Positions 46,901-55,594 are shown, counted from the stretch's first letter. The stretch: DNA of 64,000 bases from Hymenobacter negativus (GCF_016056375.1 NZ_JAEDAE010000008.1:62001-126000); one strand, 5' to 3'. Notes: a model not told the origin generated them from the sequence alone. Program-made: numbers and translations.

Positions 46901-47124
46901 GCTCCTACCTGCGCCTCAAAACCCTGACCCTGGGCTACAATCTGCCCAAGTCCCTCACCCAGCGCGTGGCCGCCCAAAGCCTGCGCGTGTACGTGACCGG
47001 CCAGAACCTGGTGACGCTGACCAAATACACGGGCTTCGACCCGGAGCTGGGTGGCCGTGGCATCGACTTCGGCGTGTATCCGCAGTCGCGGGTGTATCTG
47101 GCGGGCGTGAACATCGGCTTTTAA
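43960..47124 (+). CDS. SusC/RagA TonB-linked outer membrane transporter
   Basis: 1054 residues. Signal peptide; CarboxypepD_reg-like domain about 45-120 (G-N-G-L-P-G-V-T-V-L-V-R-G-T); TonB box/plug at about 125-260 with E-V-V-V-V-G-Y-G-T-Q and V-D-G-F-P-L-P; a long barrel ending I-G-F. V-R-G-I-T-S-A-G-N-N-S-P-L-Y and D-A-S-A-T-A-I-Y-G-L-R-A-A-N-G-V are SusC signatures. It should import oligosaccharides across the outer membrane with the SusD homologue encoded after it. The gene is 127 bp upstream of SusD. Confidence 0.95.
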   Translation: MKRTFYLIALLRRTTVLLACGLPVLATRVPAMAANRPVMRPAADVPVSGRVTGADGNGLPGVTVLVRGTSIGTSTAPDGSFSLTAPEGSTLVFSFVGFGTQTAVVASGTPVSVTLREDAKQLTEVVVVGYGTQDRGSVSSAISSVSGRDIATQPVADPTQALQGRAAGVTVTQNSGAPGGAGGTQVRVRGITSAGNNSPLYVVDGFPLPSSDAGGNSVENQLNAINPNDIETIDVLKDASATAIYGLRAANGVVIITTKRGKAGTSSITLDGYRGIQQVWRKLDLLNAEQYAVINNESILAQGSSPVQEKLRDPKSLGAGTDWQKAVFRPTAVIQSYNLSAAGGSEKARYAVSGGYFQQDGTLNGSNFERFTLRANGDIQLSKRVKIGNSLSVTHLSDRQLNTGNDEFGVLNNVLQAPPVLPVYRPDGTWYEAVKADNYVEPNPVLQSLIANTKFNRNRVLSTVFAEVEPLKYLRFRTNVGVDLIFDNGSGFTPSLGPNSPRNGPGTASAYAFSNYNPGYLIENTLTYDRLFAEKHQVTVLLGQSAQEFNFNSVSANRVGYLSNDLQQLNNGPQTNQTNSGTSSQTRLASYFGRVNYDFAGKYIFSATVRYDGSSAFATGYKFGFFPGASVGWRLSEEEFIKNISVISNLKLRAGYGRVGNPLNAGQFAYLATINTGITYPFGPGNVATGTQTINSGAAPTRAQNTQLRWEDNVQSNLGVDVGLFGNRIEATVDVYNRRSPNLINNVPAYLVTGTYEAVPTNSLVSYNRGIDVSLSTRNLVGGDRGLTWTTSAVFSAYKNRIEDLGTGGTAFNGATNRSGTAIVRYDKGQAFGAFYGYVAEGLFQTPEDVKNHATQTVNADPGKSTGPGDIRFKDLNGDGKITDADRTFIGNPNPDFTYGLNNTLSWHGLDLNVFVQGSQGNDVYNLNRVYTEGGLYSNGNSSTRVLGRWTGPGTSTDVPRAIAGDPNQNLRVSSYFLEDGSYLRLKTLTLGYNLPKSLTQRVAAQSLRVYVTGQNLVTLTKYTGFDPELGGRGIDFGVYPQSRVYLAGVNIGF

Positions 47125-47146
47125 GCGAAGGCGAGGAACAACCGCC

Positions 47147-47186
47147 TGTCATGCTCATCTGGCGTCCGCGCAGTCGAAGCATGACG
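47147..47186. repeat. Short degenerate GTCATGCT inverted repeat
   Basis: GTCATGCT and AGCATGAC pair across a short loop. It is a decayed or partial copy of the GTCATGC family found elsewhere here. Confidence 0.55.
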
Positions 47187-47250
47187 GACGCTCCCCACTC
47201 CCCGATTCCCGCTCCCTACTCCCCGATTCCACACTTCTAATTCCCACCAG

Positions 47251-48765
47251 ATGAACTTCCTCCCCAAAACCGCCGCCGTGGGCTTTCTGCTGAGCCTGGG
47301 CCTGCTGACAACCACGGGCTGCGGCGAAAAATTTCTCGAAGAAGCCCCGCGTGACCAGCTCACGACCCAGAACTTCTACCGCAACGAAACCGACGCCATC
47401 CTGGCCACCAACGCGGTGTACTCGCAGCTGAGCCGCAAGGGCCAGTATAATTACTCGCTGTGGGGCATCGGCGACATCATGTCGGACAACTCGAACACGG
47501 GCGGCGGCGGCGGCGGCGACGGGGCCGAGGAAATCCAGCTCGACCAGTTCAACATTCCCAGCAGCAACCCCATGACCAGCGCCCTGTGGGCCGGCTGCTA
47601 CGTGGGCATTGGCACGGCCAATCTGGTGATTCAGAAAGTGCCGGGCATCACCAACATGAGCCCGGCCATCCGGACGCGGTGCGTGGGCGAGGCGCAGTTT
47701 CTGCGCGCCAAGTACTACTTCGACCTCGTGCGTTGCTTCGGCGATGTGCCCCTGCTCACGGCACCGCCCGCCAGCCCTGCCGACGCGGCCATTCCGCGCA
47801 CGCCGGCCGCCAAGGTGTACGAGCAGATTATCAGCGACCTGACGGCCGCCAGCGGCAGCCTGCTGGGCAGCTACAGCGGCTCCGACCTGGGCCGCGCCAC
47901 CAAATGGGCCGCCATGGGCTTGCTGGCCAAGGTGCAGCTCACGCTGGGCAACAAGGCCGAAGCCGCCCGCCTAGCCCAGCTCATCATCGCCACTGGCCCG
48001 CACAGCCTGTGGGCCAACTACGGCGACAACTTCAAGCTGGAAAACGAGAACGGCAAGGAGTCGTTGTTCGAAGTGCAGTTTGTGTACGACCCCTCGCAGT
48101 CCTACGATTTCAACCACCTGGGCTTTGCCGGCAACGAGTTTTTTGCTCCGCGCGGGCAGGGGCTGGCCCCACAGGGCGGCTACGGCTTCAACATCCCCGA
48201 GCCCAACTTCGTGGACGGCTATGAGGCCGGCGACCGCCGCCAGGCCGTCACCATCTTCAAGCCCGGCGACCCGTATCCGGCGGGCAGCACCTACCCTTCG
48301 CAGCCCGCCAAACTGGACGGCTCGCCCAACGGCTACAACGTGCGCAAGTGGCTGGTGCCCAAAACAGTGACCAACGTCTGGGACTCGCCGCTCAACTTCC
48401 CGGTGCTGCGCCTGTCCGAAATCTACCTCATTGCCGCCGAGGGCCTGGGCGCTACCACCGACGGGTTTAAGTACCTCAATGTGGTGCGCCGCCGGGCCTT
48501 TGGCGAAGACATGCTGAGCACCTCGCCCCAGCCCCACGACCTGAACAGCAGCAACACCGGCGACTTTTCGGCTGCCGTGCTGCGCGAGCGCCGCTATGAG
48601 CTGGCCTTCGAGGATGACCGGTGGTTTGACCTCAAGCGCACCGGCAAGCTGCTCACCAACGCCCACCTCATCAGCAAGGGCATCAAGCCTTTCAACGTCG
48701 TGCTGCCCATCCCGCAATCGGAGCGCGACGCCAACCCCAACCTGACGCAAAACGATGGCTACTAA
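47251..48765 (+). CDS. SusD/RagB substrate-binding lipoprotein
   Basis: 504 residues. The signal peptide ends in L-T-T-T-G-C, a lipobox. It then shows the SusD N-terminal E-K-F-L-E-E-A-P-R-D-Q and TPR-like helices (F-L-R-A-K-Y-Y-F-D-L-V-R-C-F-G-D-V-P-L), and the C-terminal RagB motif R-E-R-R-Y-E-L-A-F-E-D-D-R-W-F-D-L-K. It caps the SusC transporter and holds glycan at the cell surface. Substrate is inferred from the GH16/GH3 neighbours. Confidence 0.95.
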   Translation: MNFLPKTAAVGFLLSLGLLTTTGCGEKFLEEAPRDQLTTQNFYRNETDAILATNAVYSQLSRKGQYNYSLWGIGDIMSDNSNTGGGGGGDGAEEIQLDQFNIPSSNPMTSALWAGCYVGIGTANLVIQKVPGITNMSPAIRTRCVGEAQFLRAKYYFDLVRCFGDVPLLTAPPASPADAAIPRTPAAKVYEQIISDLTAASGSLLGSYSGSDLGRATKWAAMGLLAKVQLTLGNKAEAARLAQLIIATGPHSLWANYGDNFKLENENGKESLFEVQFVYDPSQSYDFNHLGFAGNEFFAPRGQGLAPQGGYGFNIPEPNFVDGYEAGDRRQAVTIFKPGDPYPAGSTYPSQPAKLDGSPNGYNVRKWLVPKTVTNVWDSPLNFPVLRLSEIYLIAAEGLGATTDGFKYLNVVRRRAFGEDMLSTSPQPHDLNSSNTGDFSAAVLRERRYELAFEDDRWFDLKRTGKLLTNAHLISKGIKPFNVVLPIPQSERDANPNLTQNDGY

Positions 48766-48805
48766 GCGCGTCGGCTCATTCCCACCCATGCTACCCTCCG
48801 TTGTT

Positions 48806-50050
48806 ATGCGTAGTTCTTTCCGTCAATCTGTATTGCTGCTGGCCCTGGGGGTCGTGGCGCTGGGCTCGTGCCGCAAAAAAGAAGTGGACTCGCTGGAAGG
48901 CCCCGTGCCCACCGCCGCCTTCACCGTGGCCCTGAACACGAGCGTGTACCCGGTGGTGGCCACCTTCACCAACACTAGCACCGACGGCTTCCTGTACCAG
49001 TGGGATTTCGGCGATGGCTCGGCCCTGGCTACTGGCGTTAATGTCACCCACACCTACACCCTGCCCCGCACCTACCAGGTGAAGCTGGTGGTGGCCGGCC
49101 GGGGGGGCACCGGCTCCAAGCCCATGGATGTCACCATTCCCTCTATTTGCAGCAACGCGGCTTTTTCGGCCCTTATCGACTGCGGCAAGAACAACGCCAC
49201 CAGCTGGACGTATTCGGACCAGCCCGGCGCCATCAAGACCTTCGCGGCCAACGGCACCACGCAGCTCTCCGCCTCGGGCCTGCTGCCCGACTGCCAGGCC
49301 GACGACCAGTTTCAGTTCGACCAGACGTTCAGCTACACCTACGACGGCGGCGACAACTGCGGCGCGAACCTGAACGGCAAGAGCGGCTTCATTTTCCGGC
49401 CCACGGCCAACGGCCTGGGTCAGATTGTGCTGCAGCGCCCCAAATCCTTCATCGGCCTCACCGATTCGGTGGTGAACAAAACCTACGACATTGTGGAGGC
49501 CACGGCCACCGTGCTGCGCCTGCGCGGCACCAACCCCAACGGCACCATCACGGAAGTAACCCTGATGCCTACCCCGCCCCCGCTGCTGCTCACTGAGCGC
49601 CGGCTCACGGGCGGCAGCTCCCGCACCTGGGTGCTCGATAACACGGTGACGAACCCCATCACGGTGGGCACCGAGGCCGCGCCGGAATCTTACTACCCCA
49701 ATGGGCCCACGGTGGCTGCCGGCACGCTGCCCGCCTGCCAGGCCGACGACGAATACACCTTCACCAGCAGCCACAGCTTCATCTACGATGCCAAGGCTGA
49801 GACGTTTGTGGCCGGGTCGTACTCGTGCCAGGCCCCGCGCTCGCTCACTACGACGTTCACGTTTGGGCAGGCGTCCGGCGCAGGCGTGGGGCAGTTTGTG
49901 CTGACGGCGCCCAACGCCTTCATCGGGGCCACCGACGCCGGGGCCGACCACACCTACCGCATCCTATCCATCAACAACCGCACGATGGTGCTGCGGGCCG
50001 GCGGCCCAACGGCCGACCCGGTGTTCACCTTCAAGATGCGGGTGAAATAA
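48806..50050 (+). CDS. PKD-domain surface lipoprotein with two similar modules, probable glycan-binding protein
   Basis: 414 residues from the ATG at 48806 (M-R-S-S-F-R-Q); an ATG at 48755 would overlap susD. The lipobox is V-A-L-G-S-C. Residues about 30-105 are a PKD-like sandwich (Y-Q-W-D-F-G-D-G-S). Two modules follow, about 120-260 and 265-410, each with a C-Q-A-D-D-E/Q-F/Y core then F-I-G-A/L-T-D and D-Y/K-T-Y-R/D-I. It sits in the place of SusE/SusF-like or SGBP lipoproteins and should bind the glycan at the surface. Confidence 0.75.
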   Translation: MRSSFRQSVLLLALGVVALGSCRKKEVDSLEGPVPTAAFTVALNTSVYPVVATFTNTSTDGFLYQWDFGDGSALATGVNVTHTYTLPRTYQVKLVVAGRGGTGSKPMDVTIPSICSNAAFSALIDCGKNNATSWTYSDQPGAIKTFAANGTTQLSASGLLPDCQADDQFQFDQTFSYTYDGGDNCGANLNGKSGFIFRPTANGLGQIVLQRPKSFIGLTDSVVNKTYDIVEATATVLRLRGTNPNGTITEVTLMPTPPPLLLTERRLTGGSSRTWVLDNTVTNPITVGTEAAPESYYPNGPTVAAGTLPACQADDEYTFTSSHSFIYDAKAETFVAGSYSCQAPRSLTTTFTFGQASGAGVGQFVLTAPNAFIGATDAGADHTYRILSINNRTMVLRAGGPTADPVFTFKMRVK

Positions 50051-50079
50051 GCCTCCCACCTATCCTTTTCGATTTTCTC

Positions 50080-50961
50080 ATGACGCTATTTCCCTTTTCC
50101 CCTCGCCTTGTTCCGGCCCTTGCGGCTCTGGCTCTGGCTCTGGCGGCCAGCGGCTGCACTCAGAACCCGCCCGGCCCCACCATTGTCGAAACCGCCGCGG
50201 TAACGCCGGAGCCTGTAAATGCCGCCATTATGCCCTATAGCAGCTACCGCACGCTGGTGTGGAGCGACGAGTTCGACGGCGCGGCGCTCAATGCCCAGAA
50301 ATGGGTGCCCGAAATTAAGGACGTGTGGTACAACAACGAGCTTCAAGCCACCACCGAATCGCGTAATAATCTGTCCGTGACGAGTGGTAACCTGGTAATT
50401 ACGGCCCAGCGCGAGGCCTACCACGGCCGCAGCTACACCTCGGCCCGCATCAATACCAAGGGCCTGCGCGACTTCACCTTTGGCCGCATCGATGTGCGCG
50501 CCAAGCTGCCCAAGGGCAAGGGTATCTGGCCCGCCATCTGGATGCTGGGCTCGAACGACAGCCAGGTGAGCTGGCCGGCCTGCGGCGAAATAGACATCAT
50601 GGAGCTGCGCGGCAGCACGCCGCAGGTGAACGTGAGCACGATGCATTTCGGCAACAGCGTGGCCACCAAGCCTCAGCCGCTTTCTACTACTTACGCCCTG
50701 CCGGGTGGCGGCGATTTCTCGCAGGCCTTCCACACGTTCAGCATCATTCGGGCGCAGGACAAAACCGAGTTTTACGTCGATAGCGTGAAGTATTTCACGA
50801 CAACGCAGGCGCAGATGTCGCCCTATCCTTTCAACAACCCGTTCTACATGATTTTGAACGTGGCCGTGGGTGGCGACTTCGACGGCAACCCCGACGGCAC
50901 CACCACTTTCCCCCAGCAGATGCTGGTGGACTACGTGCGCTACTACAAATACAAGGAATAG
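50080..50961 (+). CDS. GH16 beta-glucanase (laminarinase-type), lipoprotein
   Basis: 293 residues from the ATG at 50080 (M-T-L-F-P-F). Lipobox A-A-S-G-C near residues 22-26. The catalytic GH16 motif G-E-I-D-I-M-E-L lies near 168-175, with both acidic Glu positions and the central Asp. W-S-D-E-F-D-G, G-I-W-P-A-I-W-M-L and V-A-V-G-G-D-F-D-G-N-P complete the jelly roll. Endo-acting beta-1,3-glucan (laminarin) cleavage is the likely reaction. It is the fifth gene of the PUL. Confidence 0.9.
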   Translation: MTLFPFSPRLVPALAALALALAASGCTQNPPGPTIVETAAVTPEPVNAAIMPYSSYRTLVWSDEFDGAALNAQKWVPEIKDVWYNNELQATTESRNNLSVTSGNLVITAQREAYHGRSYTSARINTKGLRDFTFGRIDVRAKLPKGKGIWPAIWMLGSNDSQVSWPACGEIDIMELRGSTPQVNVSTMHFGNSVATKPQPLSTTYALPGGGDFSQAFHTFSIIRAQDKTEFYVDSVKYFTTTQAQMSPYPFNNPFYMILNVAVGGDFDGNPDGTTTFPQQMLVDYVRYYKYKE

Positions 50962-51120
50962 CCCGGCCCGATATCGCCGTTCACTCCGGCCGGGGCCTGG
51001 TGAGAATCCCCCGCCGGATTGGGCGTTGGCCGCCGGCTCAGTGGGCCGGCGGCCAATTGGCTCCGCGATTTTCGGCATCAATGCCGCCCCGGAGTTATCC
51101 CCATTTTTCCACTTTCCCGC

Positions 51121-51951
51121 ATGATTTCCACCTTACTGCCCGGCTTGCTTCTGCTGCTCAACGGCCCTGCGCCCGCCCCGAAAGCGGCCGCGGTGCCGCC
51201 GCGCTACACCTTCAGCAAGCTGGCTTGGAGCGACGAGTTTAACTACACCGGCCTGCCCGATTCCACGAAGTGGACCTATGACGTGGGCGGCCACGGCTGG
51301 GGCAATAAGGAAGAGCAATACTATACCAAAAAGCGCCGCGAAAACGCCCGCGTGGAAGGCGGCAACCTCATCATCGAGGCACGCAAGGAGGCGCTGGTGG
51401 CCGGCAACGGCTACACGTCGGCGCGGCTGGTGTCGCGCGGCAAGGGCGGCAGCCAGCTCTACGGCCGCTTCGAGATTCGGGCCAAGCTGCCCGGCGGGCG
51501 CGGCACCTGGCCCGCCATCTGGATGCTGCCCGACCAGAACCCCTACGGCAACCACGGCTGGCCCGACAACGGCGAAATCGACATCATGGAGCACGTGGGC
51601 TACGACCCCAACGTGGTGCACGCCACCACGCACTGCAAGGCCTACTATTTCCGCATCAACACCCAAAAAACCGGCATCACGAAGCTGCCCGACGCCATCA
51701 CAGCCTTCCATACCTACTCCATGGAATGGACGCCCGAAACCATCACGGCGCAGGTAGACGGCCAAACCTACTTCGCCCACCGCAACGAGGGCACCGGCTG
51801 GGAAACCTGGCCCTGGGACCAGCCCTTCCACCTGCTGCTCAACATTGCGGTGGGCGGCGAGTGGGGCGGCCAGAAAGGCATCGACGAAGCCGCCTTTCCG
51901 CAGCAGATGATGGTGGACTACGTGCGCTTCTACCAGATGAAAAAGGAGTAG
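51121..51951 (+). CDS. GH16 beta-glucanase (laminarinase-type), secreted
   Basis: 276 residues from the ATG at 51121 (M-I-S-T-L-L-P). A signal peptide without a Cys lipobox, so it is probably periplasmic or secreted. The catalytic site is G-E-I-D-I-M-E-H-V-G-Y near 150-160, the classical laminarinase form, with F-E-I-R-A-K-L-P-G-G-R-G-T-W-P and V-G-G-E-W-G-G. It is the second GH16 of the locus and close enough to the first to be a tandem duplication that diverged; cleavage of shorter oligomers would complement the lipoprotein enzyme. Confidence 0.92.
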   Translation: MISTLLPGLLLLLNGPAPAPKAAAVPPRYTFSKLAWSDEFNYTGLPDSTKWTYDVGGHGWGNKEEQYYTKKRRENARVEGGNLIIEARKEALVAGNGYTSARLVSRGKGGSQLYGRFEIRAKLPGGRGTWPAIWMLPDQNPYGNHGWPDNGEIDIMEHVGYDPNVVHATTHCKAYYFRINTQKTGITKLPDAITAFHTYSMEWTPETITAQVDGQTYFAHRNEGTGWETWPWDQPFHLLLNIAVGGEWGGQKGIDEAAFPQQMMVDYVRFYQMKKE

Positions 51952-52003
51952 CTAACCCGACGAAAATCCCAATCCCAATTTTCACCTTCTCACCAATTCC
52001 CAC

Positions 52004-53443
52004 ATGAACAACTTTACCAAACTACTGTGTACCGCTGCTTTAGCTACGGGCGCAACCCAGGCGGCTTCGGCCCAAACCCTGTACGACAACTTCGAGTCGA
52101 CGCGCATTGTGTCGTACCCGGTGGTAGAAGGTACACTGGTGCAGAACACGCCCAACCCCGGCACTAACACGGTGAACAGCAGCACTACCTGCGCTTCCTA
52201 CACCCGCCTCGGCAGTGCCCAATACGCCGTGCTGGTGGTGAAGCCCAACAACGCCCGCATGGCCGACGTGGCCGCCTACGCCACGGGCGGGGCCAAGCGC
52301 ATCAGCATCAAGTTCCGTAGTCCGGCGGTGGGCGTAACGGTGGGCGCGGTGCTGCAAAACAGCACGAAATCGAATTCGCTGCCCTACCCGGCCGGCAAGT
52401 TTGGCACCGAATTCACGGCCGTGACCACGGTGGCCAACGCCTGGGAAACCCTCACCTTCACGCCCAGCGTGGCGAGTGGCGGCAACTTCGACGCCACGGT
52501 GCTGTCGGGCGACATCGACCAGATGCTGTTTCAGGTAGCGCCCGGCACCAGCAACGCCGCTACGTACTACCTCGACGACATCATGGGGCCGGAGCTGGTG
52601 GCCGTGACGCCGCCCACCGGCAGCGGACTGGCCGTGCGCCAGCTCTACGACAACTACGAGGGTACCCGCGCCATCAAGTACATCGCCTACAAAACGGCCG
52701 GTGGCCTCAAGATTGATACCCTGAACAACGCGGTGAGCACCGCCAATCCCAGCGCCCACGTGGCCCGCTACACCCGCTCGACTCAGCAGTATGACTCCTT
52801 CGTGATGCAGCCCCGGGGTGCGGCTATTGCTGATGTCACGAACTTCAAAAACAACACTTTGCACATGACGCTGAAGGTATTCAGCACCACGCCGGGCACC
52901 GTTTACCAGATTACGCTGCAGGACTCCACGGTGGCTGGCGCCACCAACTACCCGGCCGGCCGCAACTCGGAATACACCGCCACCACCACGGCCACCAACG
53001 CCTGGGAAACCCTCAGCTTCAACTTCGTGAACGCGCCCAGCGGCACGCCCAACACCGGCCTGAACGAGATTGTGCTGCTGGTGGCCCCCAACACCACCGC
53101 CCGCCGCAAAATCTACATGGACGACTTTTTCGGCCCGAGCCTGGTGGGTTTCGTATCGGCCACCCGCACCGTGCAAACCACGTCGGCCGCCTTCGCCCCG
53201 GCTTTCCCCAACCCCACGTCGGGCCTCACGCAGCTGCCTTTCAGCCTGCAAAAGCAGGCGGTGGTGAGCCTGGCTGTTTTCGATAACGTGGGCCGCCGCG
53301 TGGCTCAGCTCATCGATGGCGAAACCCGTGCCGCCGGCCAGTTCACCGCCGAGCTCAACGCCGCCAAGCTGGCCCCCGGCCTCTACACCTGCCGCCTGAC
53401 CGTGGACGGCGTGGCCCTGAGCCGCCCGCTGAGCGTGGAATAA
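52004..53443 (+). CDS. T9SS-sorted protein with two similar CBM-like modules
   Basis: 479 residues. A signal peptide ends A-S-A-Q. Two modules of about 180 residues follow (about 25-200 and 210-385); each opens L-Y-D-N-F/Y-E and contains P-A-G-K/R...T-E/Y-T-A-T/V and A-N/T-A-W-E-T-L, and each ends in a D-D-I/F-G-P-E/S-L-V strand. They look like carbohydrate-binding beta sandwiches. The C-terminal 80 residues (F-P-N-P-T-S-G, V-F-D-N-V-G-R-R, G-L-Y-T-C-R-L) are a T9SS type A sorting domain, so the protein is secreted or surface-attached. It is the last gene of the PUL. Confidence 0.8.
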   Translation: MNNFTKLLCTAALATGATQAASAQTLYDNFESTRIVSYPVVEGTLVQNTPNPGTNTVNSSTTCASYTRLGSAQYAVLVVKPNNARMADVAAYATGGAKRISIKFRSPAVGVTVGAVLQNSTKSNSLPYPAGKFGTEFTAVTTVANAWETLTFTPSVASGGNFDATVLSGDIDQMLFQVAPGTSNAATYYLDDIMGPELVAVTPPTGSGLAVRQLYDNYEGTRAIKYIAYKTAGGLKIDTLNNAVSTANPSAHVARYTRSTQQYDSFVMQPRGAAIADVTNFKNNTLHMTLKVFSTTPGTVYQITLQDSTVAGATNYPAGRNSEYTATTTATNAWETLSFNFVNAPSGTPNTGLNEIVLLVAPNTTARRKIYMDDFFGPSLVGFVSATRTVQTTSAAFAPAFPNPTSGLTQLPFSLQKQAVVSLAVFDNVGRRVAQLIDGETRAAGQFTAELNAAKLAPGLYTCRLTVDGVALSRPLSVE

Positions 53444-53466
53444 TTTGCCCTTTCTTTTCCACATTG

Positions 53467-53500
53467 AAAAGCTCCGGTCAATTCTGGCCGGGGCTTTTTT
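53467..53500 (+). terminator. Rho-independent terminator of the PUL
   Basis: AAAAGCTCCGGTC and GGCCGGGGCTTTTTT form a stem with an AATTCT loop and a T-run. It is 24 bp after the T9SS gene. Confidence 0.85.
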
Positions 53501-53537
53501 GTGTGCGTTTGAAAGCGGCCAGCGCGTACTTTCGGCC

Positions 53538-54449
53538 ATGTCTGATTTTCGCCTTCGCGTGTTCCAGGCCGTGGCCCGGCACCTGAGCTTCACCAAAGCG
53601 GCCCAGGAGCTGTTTGTCACGCAGCCGGCCGTCACCAAGCACATCCACGAGCTGGAAAAGCACTACGGCCAGCGCCTGCTGGAACGGCGCGGCAACCGCG
53701 TGGCCCTCACTGAAGCCGGCCGCCTGCTCCAAAGTCACGCCGAGGCCGTGGCTGCCTCCGCCCAGCAGCTCACCGACCAGCTCCTGACTCTGCGCGACCC
53801 CGACGAGGCTGCCGGCCGCCTGCGCCTGGGCGCCAGCACCACCCTCTGCCAGTACGTGCTGCCGGGCGTACTGCCCGCCTTTCAGGCCCGCCACCCCAAC
53901 GTGCAGCTCACCCTGGCCAACGCCAACTCGGAGCACATTGCCGAGGCCCTGCTGCGCGGCGAACTTGACCTGGGTTTCGTGGAAGGCCGCTCCCGTAGCC
54001 GCGACCTGCACTACGAATTGCTGCTGCCCGATGAGCTGGTGGCCGTGCGCCGGGCCACGCCCACCGGCCCGCCCGCCACGCCCCTGCCGCTAGCCGAAGC
54101 CCTGGCCCACCCGCTGGTGTTGCGCGAGCGCGGCTCGGGCACACTCGAAGTGCTGGAGTTTGCCCTGCGCGAGCTCAAAATCAAGCTCAACACGCTGCCA
54201 GTGGCTTTTTATTTCGACAACACCGAATCCATCAAAGGCTACCTCGAAGCTGCGCCCGAGGCAATGGGCTTTGTATCGTGCCGGGCGCTGGCCCGCGAAC
54301 TCACCGCCGGCCGGCTCGAAATTGTGCCCGTGGAAGGCCTGCGCCTCACCCGGCAGTTTGAGGCCGTGTGGGTGCAGGGCAAGCAATTACCACGCGCCGC
54401 CCAGCGGTTTCTCAGCTTCGCCCAGCAGCAGCTTAACCCCAATGTATAA
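53538..54449 (+). CDS. LysR-family regulator (YeiE/CysB-like position)
   Basis: 303 residues from the ATG at 53538 (M-S-D-F-R-L-R-V-F). The winged HTH at 1-60 has F-T-K-A-A-Q-E-L-F-V-T-Q-P-A-V-T-K-H-I. The effector domain is a periplasmic-binding-protein fold from about 90 (L-G-A-S-T-T-L-C-Q-Y-V-L-P). It lies 83 bp upstream of a YeiH-type gene on the same strand. In other bacteria a LysR protein (YeiE) controls yeiH, so that is the probable target. Confidence 0.88.
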   Translation: MSDFRLRVFQAVARHLSFTKAAQELFVTQPAVTKHIHELEKHYGQRLLERRGNRVALTEAGRLLQSHAEAVAASAQQLTDQLLTLRDPDEAAGRLRLGASTTLCQYVLPGVLPAFQARHPNVQLTLANANSEHIAEALLRGELDLGFVEGRSRSRDLHYELLLPDELVAVRRATPTGPPATPLPLAEALAHPLVLRERGSGTLEVLEFALRELKIKLNTLPVAFYFDNTESIKGYLEAAPEAMGFVSCRALARELTAGRLEIVPVEGLRLTRQFEAVWVQGKQLPRAAQRFLSFAQQQLNPNV

Positions 54450-54532
54450 CCACTGGTAATTTAGAATAACCTTTTTCAATTACCTATCCCCTAGGCGTCG
54501 CCGTAAATTTGAGGCACTCACTCTCCTGCCTC

Positions 54533-55564
54533 ATGGCCCATCCCACCCTGTTGCCTCCTACCGCGCCGGCCCCCGCCAGCCCGGCCGATACCACTGGTAT
54601 TTTCCGACACTTCCACACGCCCCATCTGGTACTGGGCCACCCCATTACGGGCCGGCAGGTGGTTTTTGGGCTGCTGTTGGTGTTCTGCCTCACGCCGTGG
54701 GCCTCGCCGCCGGTAGCGCTGGCGCTGGGCCTGCTGCTGGCCCAAACGCTGGGCAACCCATTCGCCCGCCAAACCAAAATGGCCACGGCCAAACTGCTGC
54801 AATACTCGGTGGTGGGCTTGGGCTTCGGCATGAATGCTCACGCGGCGGTGCAGGCCGGCCGCGAAGGCATTCTGTTCACAGTAGCGTCCATCTTCGGCAC
54901 GCTGGTACTGGGATATTTTGCGGGGCGCTGGCTGGGCCTGGGCCGCCACGTCACGCATCTTATATCCTGTGGCACTGCCATTTGCGGGGGCAGCGCCATC
55001 GCGGCCGTGGGGCCGGTTATCAAAGCGAAGGACGAGGAAATGTCGGTGGCGCTGGGCACGGTGTTCGTGCTCAATGCCATTGCACTGTTCGCCTTCCCGC
55101 CCATTGGCCACGCCCTGGCCATGACGCAACAGCAGTTCGGCCTGTGGTGCGCCATCGCCATTCACGACACCTCGTCGGTGGTGGGCGCGGCCAAAGTCTA
55201 CGGCGACCAGGCCCTGCAAGTCGCCACCACCATCAAACTGGCCCGCGCCCTCTGGATTATCCCGGTTAGCATCGGCACCGCCCTGCTTTTCAAACAGAAG
55301 GGCGTTAAAATCAAAGTCCCCTATTTCATCTTCGGCTTCATCGTGGCTATGCTGCTGAACACCTACGTGCCCGCACTGCAACCATTAGGACCAATTGCGG
55401 TGAAGTTGGCCAAAATCGGCCTCACGGTCACGCTGTTTTTCATCGGGGCGGGGCTGTCGGCGGCCACGCTGCGCACGGTAGGGGCCAAGCCATATTTGCT
55501 GGGCGTGCTGCTGTGGGGAGTGATTTCGGGCGTCTCGCTCTACGTTATTCTGCACACGATATAA
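54533..55564 (+). CDS. YeiH-family membrane protein (putative sulfate exporter)
   Basis: 343 residues from the ATG at 54533 (M-A-H-P-T-L-L). Ten or eleven hydrophobic segments. The family motif G-L-G-F-G-M-N-A-H near 92-100 and S-C-G-T-A-I-C-G-G-S-A-I-A-A near 144-157 are clear, with I-H-D-T-S-S-V-V-G-A-A near 205. The UPF0324/YeiH family is annotated as putative sulfate exporter; the substrate is not firmly known. A LysR gene precedes it. Confidence 0.85.
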   Translation: MAHPTLLPPTAPAPASPADTTGIFRHFHTPHLVLGHPITGRQVVFGLLLVFCLTPWASPPVALALGLLLAQTLGNPFARQTKMATAKLLQYSVVGLGFGMNAHAAVQAGREGILFTVASIFGTLVLGYFAGRWLGLGRHVTHLISCGTAICGGSAIAAVGPVIKAKDEEMSVALGTVFVLNAIALFAFPPIGHALAMTQQQFGLWCAIAIHDTSSVVGAAKVYGDQALQVATTIKLARALWIIPVSIGTALLFKQKGVKIKVPYFIFGFIVAMLLNTYVPALQPLGPIAVKLAKIGLTVTLFFIGAGLSAATLRTVGAKPYLLGVLLWGVISGVSLYVILHTI

Positions 55565-55594
55565 GAAGCAGGGCCGAAAAAGGACGCCCTATCA

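Noticed and set aside
52040..53644. Long minus-strand frame of 534 codons opposite the T9SS gene
   Set aside because: It has no family motif and crosses the T9SS stop and the terminator. The plus-strand gene explains the DNA.
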